Positions 25,620 to 33,254 of a stretch of DNA of 48,257 bases are shown here, in pieces. Source of the DNA: Oscillibacter sp. (GTDB lineage Bacteria; Bacillota; Clostridia; Oscillospirales; Oscillospiraceae); assembly GCA_022791135.1 (NCBI GenBank), contig JAAVYM010000003.1, positions 1 through 48,257 of the forward strand, read 5' to 3'. The notes beneath the pieces were generated by a model, which saw only the letters and a program-made list of their open reading frames with translations, was not told the DNA's origin and ran no database searches. How positions within the stretch are numbered: the first letter of the stretch is position 1; each line of letters starts with the position of its first letter. A program made the position numbers and the translations under genes.

Positions 25620-27068
25620 ATGGTTGGGAAACGGATTTGGAGGCTGGGCTGGGCAGCGGCGCTGCTTTTGCTGATGGCTGTGCTGCTGGCGGCCGCCGGA
25701 AGGGAGACGCCGGTTCCTTTGGCGCGGACAGAGTGCGTCTCCTTCACGGAATCCGCAAAGGAATTGAAAAATCCCAACCGGGGGTTTTACCATATGCACG
25801 GTTTCGTCATCAGCGACGAAGAGGCCGATTATGCCAAGACGGTGGCCAGACAGTTCCGCGCAGAGGCGGACGCATCGCTGACGCTGATTGAGATCAACCT
25901 CAAGGAGTATCGGGACCGGCCGATTTCGGCGAAGGGGCTGGCCAATCTGGAGGAGCTGTTCCAGGCGCTGGCCAAGACGGACAAACAGTTGATTCTCCGC
26001 TTTCTCTACGATTGGGAGGGGCGGGCCAAGGAGACCGAGCCGGATTCCCTGGGACAGATTCTCTCCCATATGCGGCAGCTGGGGCCGCTGCTGAAAAAGT
26101 ACAGCGGGATCATCTTCACGCTCCAGGGCGTATTTGTGGGGGAGTGCGGAGAGATGCACGGGTCCAACTTCCTCTCGGAGGAGCAGGTTCTGACCCTGGT
26201 GCGGCAGCTGGAGAAGGTGACGGAAGAGGGCACCTACCTCGCCGTCCGCACGCCGGCCCACTGGCGGCGGACAGCCAAGGTGTCGAATCCGGCCAAACTC
26301 AGCCGGAAAGATCGTATTTTGGCCCTGCGCCTGGGTCTGTTCAACGATGGGATGCTGGGCAGCAGCAGCGACTGCGGGACTTACGGCAACGGGACCCTGG
26401 AAAGGGACGGCCCCAATGTCAACTGGAAGCGGGAAGAGGAGCTGGCCTTTCAGGACGCGCTTTGCCGCCTGGTGCCCAACGGCGGCGAGGTGACCATCGA
26501 CAACCCCTATAACGACCTGGAACCGGCCCTGGAGGCCCTGGGCAGGATGCGCGTGACCTATCTCAATTGGGAGCATGACGAGGAGGTTTTGGAAAAGTGG
26601 GCGGCGTCAAAGGTCTCGGAGAAGAGCTGCTTTGACGGTATGGACGGCCTGAGCTATGTGGAGCGGCATCTGGGTTACCGGCTGGTGCTCCGGGAGGCGC
26701 GGCTGAGCAGCGATGAGAATTCCGGGGCGCTGAGCGTGGCGGCGGACATTCAGAACGTGGGCTTCGCGCCGGTGTACAAGGAGGCGGAGGCCAAGGCGGT
26801 GCTGTGGAACTCCGCGACCGGTCAGAAGCTGGAATATGCGTTTACGCAGGATGTGCGGAGTCTGGCAGGGGGAACGGACTCCGGCCGGCGGCTGACGCTG
26901 TGGCTCAGCATTCCCCAAGAGGAGCTGAAGGAGGGGGATTGGGCGGTATTTCTGGACCTGCGGGACAAAGCCAGCGGCAAGCGGATTTTCTTTGGCAATG
27001 AGCAGGCCCCGGGACGGTATGGCTACCGGCTGGGCGGGGCGGATTATACGGGAGGCGCAGAAAGATGA
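25620..27068 (+). CDS. DUF4874/DUF4832 protein, exported paralog
   Basis: This 482-residue protein is a diverged tandem copy of the preceding gene with an added N-terminal signal or anchor (about residues 7-27). Shared landmarks are LKNPNRGFYHMHG, VGECGEMHGSNFLS, LAVRTPAHWRR, GLFNDGMLGSSSDCGTYGNG, NGGEVTIDN, VTYLNWEHD and LSYVERHLGYRL, and the C-terminal NVGFAPVYKEA sandwich. The invariant GEMH and NDG acidic residues are candidates for a hydrolase site; no activity is established for the family that I can name. AAGGAG lies 8 bases before ATG 25620. The stop overlaps the Stealth gene start (ATGA), so the two are coupled. Confidence 0.75.
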   Translation: MVGKRIWRLGWAAALLLLMAVLLAAAGRETPVPLARTECVSFTESAKELKNPNRGFYHMHGFVISDEEADYAKTVARQFRAEADASLTLIEINLKEYRDRPISAKGLANLEELFQALAKTDKQLILRFLYDWEGRAKETEPDSLGQILSHMRQLGPLLKKYSGIIFTLQGVFVGECGEMHGSNFLSEEQVLTLVRQLEKVTEEGTYLAVRTPAHWRRTAKVSNPAKLSRKDRILALRLGLFNDGMLGSSSDCGTYGNGTLERDGPNVNWKREEELAFQDALCRLVPNGGEVTIDNPYNDLEPALEALGRMRVTYLNWEHDEEVLEKWAASKVSEKSCFDGMDGLSYVERHLGYRLVLREARLSSDENSGALSVAADIQNVGFAPVYKEAEAKAVLWNSATGQKLEYAFTQDVRSLAGGTDSGRRLTLWLSIPQEELKEGDWAVFLDLRDKASGKRIFFGNEQAPGRYGYRLGGADYTGGAER

Positions 27069-28072
27069 GGGAGCCGATTGATTTCGTGATTACCTGGGTG
27101 GACGGAGGAGACCCCGCCTGGCGGGAGGCGCGCGCTCAGTTCAGCGGGAACAAGGGTGAGGATAACACCGAGTGCCGCTATCGGGACTGGGGGCTTTTGC
27201 GGTATTGGTTCCGGGGCGTGGAGAACTACGCGCCCTGGGTGCGGAAGATCCACTTTGTCACCTGGGGCCACCTGCCTCCGTGGCTGAATACGGAGCATCC
27301 CAAGTTGCACATCGTGCGGCATGAGGACTATATTCCGGCGGAATTCCTGCCCACCTTCAGCAGCCATGTGCTGGAGATCTATCTGCACCAGATTCCGGAC
27401 CTGGCAGAGTGCTTCGTGTATTTCAATGACGATGTGTTTCTGATCCGCCCGACAAAGCCGGAGCGCTTTTTCCGCAAGGGGAAACCCTGCGATATGCTGG
27501 CGTTTCAGCCAGTGGCAGCGAATCCCTACAACCCCCTGATGTCCCACGTGTTTTTGAACGATGTGATGGTCCTTTGCAAGTACTTCGACAAGCGAAAGAA
27601 CGTTTTGAAGCAGCCCCTGAGCTATTTCCACCCGGGCTATCCTCCGCTGTACTTTTTCTACAATCTGATGGAGCTGACATTTCCGAAGTACACCGGCTTC
27701 TCGGCTGTCCACGGCACCATGCCCTTTCGCAAGCAGACCTTTCGGGAGGTTTGGGAGCGGGAGGAGAGGCGGCTGCGGGTCGTCGCGTCCCACCGCTTCC
27801 GGGACGACCGGGATGTGACGCCGAACCTGTTTCGAAACTGGCAGAAGCTGACGGGGGATTTCCATGCCCAGAACGTGCAGTGGGATTTTTCCTACTTCGA
27901 AATCGGGAGTTGGGGAGACGAGCGGCTTCTCAGCACCATACGGGGACAGAAGAAGCGGGTGATCTGCATCAACGATGCCCCGGAGGGGAAGGAAGAGGCG
28001 CCCCATATGCGGGAGGAGCTTCAGCAGGCTTTCCAGCAGATTCTGCCGCGGGCGTCTTCTTTTGAGCGGTAA
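27065..28072 (+). CDS. Stealth-family sugar-phosphate transferase
   Basis: This 335-residue protein carries the conserved Stealth regions in order. CR1 is IDFVITWVDGGDP at residues 5-17. CR2 contains LRYWFRGVENYAPWVRKIHF and the metal-binding FVYFNDDVF. CR3 includes HGTMPFRKQTF and ASHRFRDDRDVTPNLF. CR4 is ICINDAPEG near the end. Stealth enzymes transfer hexose-1-phosphate from a UDP-sugar to make phosphodiester-linked capsule or, in animals, mannose-6-phosphate tags. It has no membrane segment. It suggests that the product of this locus includes sugar-phosphate links, which a pure Pel polymer lacks. Its start overlaps the previous stop. Confidence 0.88.
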   Translation: MREPIDFVITWVDGGDPAWREARAQFSGNKGEDNTECRYRDWGLLRYWFRGVENYAPWVRKIHFVTWGHLPPWLNTEHPKLHIVRHEDYIPAEFLPTFSSHVLEIYLHQIPDLAECFVYFNDDVFLIRPTKPERFFRKGKPCDMLAFQPVAANPYNPLMSHVFLNDVMVLCKYFDKRKNVLKQPLSYFHPGYPPLYFFYNLMELTFPKYTGFSAVHGTMPFRKQTFREVWEREERRLRVVASHRFRDDRDVTPNLFRNWQKLTGDFHAQNVQWDFSYFEIGSWGDERLLSTIRGQKKRVICINDAPEGKEEAPHMREELQQAFQQILPRASSFER

Positions 28073-28091
28073 CTTGGAGACAAAACGGCCT

Positions 28092-29636
28092 ATGGACAAA
28101 AGCAGGACAGAGCATTCCGCCAGAAACGCAATGGCGGCGGTAATCGGGAAAACGCTGACCATCCTGGCGGGGTTCTGCACGAGGGTGGTGTTTACCCGCA
28201 CCCTCAGCCAGGAATATGTGGGCATCAACGCCCTGTTCTTCGACATTCTCAACGTGCTGGCGCTCTCCGAGCTGGGCACCGGCGCCGCGATTACCTACGC
28301 GCTGTACCGCCCAATTTCAGAGGGGGACATTGAAAAGCAGAAATCCCTGATGCGGATGTTCCGGCATTTTTACTGGGTGGTGGCCGGCGTTGTGCTGGCC
28401 GGCGGGCTTGCTGTGGTTCCCTTCCTGGACGTGCTGATGAAAGATCCCCCGGATATCGGCCATTTGCTCCTGATTTATCTGCTGTACCTGTGCAACTCCG
28501 TGCTGTCCTATACCATGGTCTACAAGCAGACGCTGGTGATGGCGCATCAGCTTTCCTATCTCAGCACCCTGTGCAAGACCATCTCGTCCGTTTTGCAGAA
28601 CCTGTTTCAAATTGTGGTGCTGGTGTCCAGCGGAAATTTCCTTTTGTTTGTCTGCGTGATGATTCTGTGCACACTGCTGAATAACGTGAGCATTTCTGCC
28701 ATTGCGGACCAGCTCTTCCCCTATCTGCGGGACCGGAATATTCAGGACCTTCCGCCTGGGGAGCGGAAGGCGATATTTCAAAACACGCGGGCCATGCTGA
28801 TGCACAAAATCGGCCTGGTGATGGTGAAGAACACAGACAACCTGCTGCTGTCGGCCCTGGTGGGGATTATCAGCAGCAGCCTGTATTCGAATTACTATCT
28901 GATCATCGGCTCGGTCCGCCAGGTGCTCCAGCAGGTTTTTTCCGGGATCACCGCCAGCGTCGGCAACCTGGGCGTTGAGACAGACAAGGCCCGGGTCCGG
29001 CGGATTTTCGAGGCGTCCTTTTTCCTGGGCCAGTGGGCCTATGGCCTGGCCGCCATCTGCCTCTACGAGCTGATCGACCCCTTTATCGGTTATGTCTTTG
29101 GAAAGCACTATGTTTTCAGCCAGGACGTGACGCTGATTTTGTGCATAAACTTCTACCTGACCGGGATGCGGGAGGCCACCCATACATTTCGGGATTCCCT
29201 GGGGGTGTTCTGGTATGACCGGTACCAGTCCCTGCTGGAGGCGGCGGTGAACCTGGTGGTATCCATCATCTTGGGCCGCTGGCTGGGAACGGCGGGGGTC
29301 TTCCTGGGAACGCTGGTGAGCACCGTGTCCGTACCCCTTTGGGTAGAGCCGATGGTACTGTACCGCTACAGCCTGGGTTCCTCTTCCAAGAGGTTTTTCC
29401 TCCGCTACGGGCTTTACGCCTCCGTCACCTTCCTGCTGTGGTATGTGGCGGACGTGCTGTGCCGGAACGTGGACGGGGGAGTGCTGGCGGTGTGCAGCAA
29501 GCGGCTTTTGATCTGCATGGTGCTGGTGAATTTGGCCTATTTCGCGTTGTACCACCGGACGAAGGAGTTTCGCCTGCTGGCAGAGAAGGGCTGTAGGATC
29601 CTGGCCCGGCGGCGCGCTCCAGGCAAAGAATCGTAA
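28092..29636 (+). CDS. Wzx-like polysaccharide flippase
   Basis: This 514-residue protein has twelve to fourteen membrane helices and the motifs of Gram-positive repeat-unit flippases: SARNAMAAVIGKTLTILAGF at the start, then FTRTLSQEYVGINALFFDILNVLALSELG and the mid-protein LMHKIGLVMVKNTDNLLLSALVG. It moves undecaprenyl-linked glycan units to the outer face. It is the last gene of the run and ends nine bases before the terminator stem. ATG 28092 was chosen on homology-like pattern; GGAG lies about 12 bases upstream, which is weak. With PelG, the locus thus encodes two different export-type proteins. Confidence 0.87.
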   Translation: MDKSRTEHSARNAMAAVIGKTLTILAGFCTRVVFTRTLSQEYVGINALFFDILNVLALSELGTGAAITYALYRPISEGDIEKQKSLMRMFRHFYWVVAGVVLAGGLAVVPFLDVLMKDPPDIGHLLLIYLLYLCNSVLSYTMVYKQTLVMAHQLSYLSTLCKTISSVLQNLFQIVVLVSSGNFLLFVCVMILCTLLNNVSISAIADQLFPYLRDRNIQDLPPGERKAIFQNTRAMLMHKIGLVMVKNTDNLLLSALVGIISSSLYSNYYLIIGSVRQVLQQVFSGITASVGNLGVETDKARVRRIFEASFFLGQWAYGLAAICLYELIDPFIGYVFGKHYVFSQDVTLILCINFYLTGMREATHTFRDSLGVFWYDRYQSLLEAAVNLVVSIILGRWLGTAGVFLGTLVSTVSVPLWVEPMVLYRYSLGSSSKRFFLRYGLYASVTFLLWYVADVLCRNVDGGVLAVCSKRLLICMVLVNLAYFALYHRTKEFRLLAEKGCRILARRRAPGKES

Positions 29637-29644
29637 ATTCATTC

Positions 29645-29688
29645 AAAAGGCCCCTCCGCCGGGATTGATCCTGGCGGAGGGGCCTTTT
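29645..29688. terminator. Strong terminator closing the polysaccharide operon
   Basis: A perfect 16-bp stem: AAAAGGCCCCTCCGCC (29645-29660) with GGCGGAGGGGCCTTTT (29673-29688). The A/T ends make it work in either direction. It lies nine bases after the flippase stop. Confidence 0.88.
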
Positions 29689-29839
29689 GCGGCGTTTTCA
29701 AGACCCGTTCAGGGGTCCGTGTTCCGGGCCGCAAAAAAAGAATTCCAGATAAAACCAGGATGGCCGGTTTTGGTACTTAATATTATAGAAGGACAACATT
29801 CCCTTTTTGGGAAGCTGCCCAAAAAAGAAGGAGGATTTT

Positions 29840-32800
29840 ATGAAAAGCAGACAATGGAAACGCGTGACAGCCCTATTCTGCGCCTTTGCGCTGATACTGT
29901 CGCTGTCACCTGCCATCTCGGCAGCCGGGACCCCGGCGAGTTCCCGGAACATCAACCGGCAAGACTATACCACCTACGGCAATACCGTGACTTCTTATCT
30001 TTATGAGAACGACCAGGGCGGCGTCACCCGGGTGGAATATACAGGCGGGGACCTCATTGTCGAGGATTACGACCGCGCCTATGAGCTGGCGGACAGCCGG
30101 ACGGTCTCGGTGGGCCTCCCGATTTGGGGCGGCTTCTTCGCCGGAGAGGACGCGAATTTCGTGATCTCCGGCCAGACCAACCAGAGCGAGAACGACAGTG
30201 CAGAGGTCATCCGCGTGGAGAAGTACTCCAAGGACTGGCAGTACGAGGGGGAGGCCAGCCTCCGGGGAGCCAACACCACGGTCCCCTTTGACGCGGGTTC
30301 CCTCCGCTGCGCGGAGTACGGCGGATACCTCTACATCCGCACCTGCCACGAGATGTATGAGTCCGACGACGGCCGGAACCATCAGTCAAACCTCATGATC
30401 CAGGTGGACGAGGACAGCATGGACGTCGTGGACGCCTATTACGACATTTACTGCGTGGACTACGGCTACATCAGCCACTCTTTCAACCAGTTCATCCTGA
30501 TTGACGGCGACCGCAACATCATCGGCCTGGACCACGGTGACGCAGACAGCCTGAGCATGGGACCCAACTGGCAGCCCATCGACGTGAACACCCGGGGCGC
30601 GACGCTGGTGAAGTACACCGCCCGGAAGGCCGGGGAGAGCGGCTTCACCGCCAACGCCCAGAAGTTCTGCGACTACAGCATCGTGGAGAACTTCGCCGGG
30701 CGCAGCGGCGACAACACCACTGGCGCTTCCATCGGCGGCCTGGCGGAGACCTCCGGGGGCTACGTCTCCGTGTTCAACTACGACGGCGTAGGCGGGCGGA
30801 GCAACCCCCGGGACGTCTACCTGGGCTACACTAGCAAAAGTGGCCTGTCCAGCACGGCCCGAGTGATTTCGGACTCCTCCGGGACCACCACCCCCGTCCT
30901 GGCCCCCACGGGCCTGAGCGGCGGCTATGTGATGTGGAACGGCAAGAGCGGCTCCACGCCGGACGACACGCTCTATTACACCTCCTACTCCGACGGCGGG
31001 CAGGTGGGTCCGGTTGAGACGGGCACGGCTTCTTTGTCGGACTGCCAGCCCATCTATCACGACGGCATGGCGGTGTGGTACGTGACAGACGGCTCCGAGC
31101 CGGTCTTTTACGGCCTGGACGAAAGCGGCGTCACGGTGCTGAACAATGGCTCCGAGGGTCCAGACGAGCCGGATAACCCGGATGAACCCGGCCAGCCGGA
31201 TGAACCCGGCCAGCCGGATGAACCCGGCCAGCCGGATGAACCCGGCCAGCCGGATGAACCCGGCCAGCCGGATGAACCCGGCCAGCCGGATGAACCCGGC
31301 CAGCCGGATGAACCCAGCCAGCCGGATGAACCCGGCCAGCCGGATGAGCCGGACCAGCCGGATGAGCCGGACCAGCCCACCCCGCCCGCCGGGGACCTGA
31401 CGGTAGAGCAGTGCGCCCTGGCGCAGCCCACCTTCTCCCACAGCAAAGCGGTGCTGAAAAACGGCGACCTGTACAGCTGGGGTACTGCAAGCCGCAATCT
31501 TGGCGTCGGCGATAAGACCAACGCCAGCGGCGGACTCTATCAGTCCGTGCCCATGAAGCTGGACAGCGGCTACATCTCCGTGGGAACCGAGTATTGGGGC
31601 ATCAAGTCCGACAACAGCCTCTGGACCTGGTGGGATATCGTGCCCAATGGGTTTGAGGAGGTCACGAATCCCCCGGTGAAAAAGGCGGACAACGTGGCCT
31701 TCGCGGTCCGCGGGTATACCATCGATATGTCCAGCGGCGGCATGATTCTCCGTTCTGACGGTTCTCTTTACACGTGGGGGAGCAACTGGTTCCCGGGCGT
31801 TGACGCCCGCAATTTCAGTGCGGCCGAGGCGGTCAAATGCATGGACGGCGTGAAGCAGATTTCTTCCATAGAGACGATGAATGACTTCTGCTTCCTGAAA
31901 AAGGACGGCACCCTGTGGGGTATTGAAATGAAGCAGGGCGAGCGCTTCCTGGTCAAGACGATGGACAACGTCGCGGCGTTTGAGATGCATTACGGCGCCT
32001 TTTACGCCATCAAGACGGACGGAAGCCTCTACAAGTGGACCGGGTCGACCGCCAAGGTTCCCAGCGCGGCGGAAGTCACCAAGGTGATGGACGGCGTGGT
32101 CGACGTGACCTGCTTCCGGGGAAACTGCTATTTCCTGACCTCCGGCGGGACGCTGTATAAAACCAAATCCGCCCCGGACGCGGAGATTGTCAAGGTGATG
32201 GATGGCGTTGTGGCCATTGAGGACAACTGCGCGCTGAAGGCGGACGGGTCCCTCTGGACGACATGGGACCCCGCGACGGATAACGTCACCGAAAACACCT
32301 TCCGCAAGCTTCTGGGCAACGTGCTCCTCCCCGGCGAGAGCATCCAGACAAGCAAGCCCAGCCGCCCCAGCAGTAGCAGCAGCTCCAGTTCCGGAACAAC
32401 GGGCACTGTTATGACGAATAACGGCGGCGGCGCCGGCGCCCGTCCCGGCACGGCCACAAAGCCCAATCCGCCCGCTGGGGAAACCAAGCCCACCCAGCCC
32501 GCGAACCCCTTTACGGACATTTCCGAGGGCGCGTACTATTATGACGCGGTGCTCTGGGCGCTGGAGAACGGCATCACCACCGGCGTCACGGAGACGGAGT
32601 TCCGTCCCAGCGCGACCTGCACCCGGGGTCAGGTGGTGACCTTCCTGTGGCGGGCCAAGGGCAGCCCGGAGCCGAAGACGCAGACGAATCCCTTCACAGA
32701 CGTCTCGCCCTCCAGCCCGTTCTACAAGGCCATCCTCTGGGCCTATGAGAACAACATCACTGCCGGGCAGACCGCCGGTACCTTTAACCCCGGCGGAAAC

Positions 32801-33028
32801 TGTACCAGCGGCCATGTGGTGACTTTCCTGTGGCGGGCCAACGGCAAGCCTTCGGCCTCCGGGAGCAGCACCCTGGCTGCCGCCAACCCCGGCAAATATT
32901 ATACGGATGCCATTGCCTGGGCGGACGCCGCCGGACTTCTCTCCGGCATGGGCGGGGACTTTGTCCCCGGCAGCAGCTCTCCCAGAGCGGACATCGTGAC
33001 GTACCTCTATCGCGATATGGAAAAATAA
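29840..33028 (+). CDS. Secreted SLH-domain surface protein with DEPGQP and RCC1-like repeats
   Basis: This 1,062-residue protein has a signal peptide (MKSRQWKRVTALF... cleaved near AISAAG, residue 30) and an N-terminal beta-rich, propeller-like region to about residue 440. Twelve DEPxQP-type units (442-513) form a proline-rich stalk. RCC1-like repeats follow, seen as LYSWGTA, LYTWGSN, LYKWTGS and KTDGSL (about 520-830). A serine-rich linker leads to three SLH domains (about 888-1062: PFTDISEGAYYYDAVLWALENG, PFTDVSPSSPFYKAILWAYENN, KYYTDAIAWADAAG). SLH domains bind pyruvylated cell-wall polymer, so it sits on the cell surface. ATG 29840 follows AAGGAGG. TATTAT at 29781-29786 may be its -10 box, without a clear -35. 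Confidence 0.85.
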   Translation: MKSRQWKRVTALFCAFALILSLSPAISAAGTPASSRNINRQDYTTYGNTVTSYLYENDQGGVTRVEYTGGDLIVEDYDRAYELADSRTVSVGLPIWGGFFAGEDANFVISGQTNQSENDSAEVIRVEKYSKDWQYEGEASLRGANTTVPFDAGSLRCAEYGGYLYIRTCHEMYESDDGRNHQSNLMIQVDEDSMDVVDAYYDIYCVDYGYISHSFNQFILIDGDRNIIGLDHGDADSLSMGPNWQPIDVNTRGATLVKYTARKAGESGFTANAQKFCDYSIVENFAGRSGDNTTGASIGGLAETSGGYVSVFNYDGVGGRSNPRDVYLGYTSKSGLSSTARVISDSSGTTTPVLAPTGLSGGYVMWNGKSGSTPDDTLYYTSYSDGGQVGPVETGTASLSDCQPIYHDGMAVWYVTDGSEPVFYGLDESGVTVLNNGSEGPDEPDNPDEPGQPDEPGQPDEPGQPDEPGQPDEPGQPDEPGQPDEPGQPDEPSQPDEPGQPDEPDQPDEPDQPTPPAGDLTVEQCALAQPTFSHSKAVLKNGDLYSWGTASRNLGVGDKTNASGGLYQSVPMKLDSGYISVGTEYWGIKSDNSLWTWWDIVPNGFEEVTNPPVKKADNVAFAVRGYTIDMSSGGMILRSDGSLYTWGSNWFPGVDARNFSAAEAVKCMDGVKQISSIETMNDFCFLKKDGTLWGIEMKQGERFLVKTMDNVAAFEMHYGAFYAIKTDGSLYKWTGSTAKVPSAAEVTKVMDGVVDVTCFRGNCYFLTSGGTLYKTKSAPDAEIVKVMDGVVAIEDNCALKADGSLWTTWDPATDNVTENTFRKLLGNVLLPGESIQTSKPSRPSSSSSSSSGTTGTVMTNNGGGAGARPGTATKPNPPAGETKPTQPANPFTDISEGAYYYDAVLWALENGITTGVTETEFRPSATCTRGQVVTFLWRAKGSPEPKTQTNPFTDVSPSSPFYKAILWAYENNITAGQTAGTFNPGGNCTSGHVVTFLWRANGKPSASGSSTLAAANPGKYYTDAIAWADAAGLLSGMGGDFVPGSSSPRADIVTYLYRDMEK
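31163..31378 (+). repeat. 18-bp coding tandem repeat, 12 units (DEPGQP)
   Basis: Twelve 18-bp units encode DEPDNP, seven DEPGQP, DEPSQP, DEPGQP and two DEPDQP. The middle units are nearly identical at DNA level, so unit number is likely to vary by slippage. There are no spacers, so it is not a CRISPR array. Confidence 0.9.
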
Positions 33029-33051
33029 GGCGTTCGCCTCTCTACAAAGTA

Positions 33052-33080
33052 TTGCGGCCTCTGTCGGATTGTGCTATGAT
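33052..33080 (+). promoter_or_regulatory. Promoter upstream of the sigma-ectodomain gene
   Basis: TTGCGG (33052-33057), 17-bp spacer, TATGAT (33075-33080) with TGC before the -10 box. Predicted start is about 33087, 168 nt before the ATG. Confidence 0.65.
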
Positions 33081-33118
33081 AACAGCAGGCCGCGGCCCGC
33101 TGGCGAAATGCGAACAAG

Positions 33119-33158
33119 ACCGGCCTCTCCTGCGCTGCGCAGGGGAGGCCGGTTTCTT
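33119..33158 (+). terminator. Terminator-like hairpin in the leader of the sigma-ectodomain gene
   Basis: The arms 33119-33135 and 33137-33153 (ACCGGCCTC... with ...GAGGCCGGT) pair over about 15 bp with one wobble, then TTTCTT. It lies between the promoter above and the gene. It may end transcription of the SLH gene, attenuate the sigma gene, or both. Confidence 0.6.
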
Positions 33159-33254
33159 CACCGGGGCGGCCGAAGTTCTTTAAATGGCGGCGGAGCACAC
33201 GCCTTGGGAGGGCGGCAGTTCCGCCAGCGCCATCGCAGAGGGGGGGAGGCTTTT

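Noticed and set aside
31163-31378. Regular 18-bp repeats resembling a CRISPR array
   Set aside because: No spacers; the units keep frame inside a long secreted protein and encode DEPGQP.
30386-32815. 809-codon minus-strand open frame
   Set aside because: Mirror of the SLH surface gene; made open by GC-rich codon bias and repeats, with no ribosome site or recognisable domain.
33069-33254. Upstream extension of the sigma-ectodomain reading frame
   Set aside because: It contains the terminator-like hairpin and starts before the likely transcription start; the sigma region begins cleanly at ATG 33255 after a strong ribosome site.
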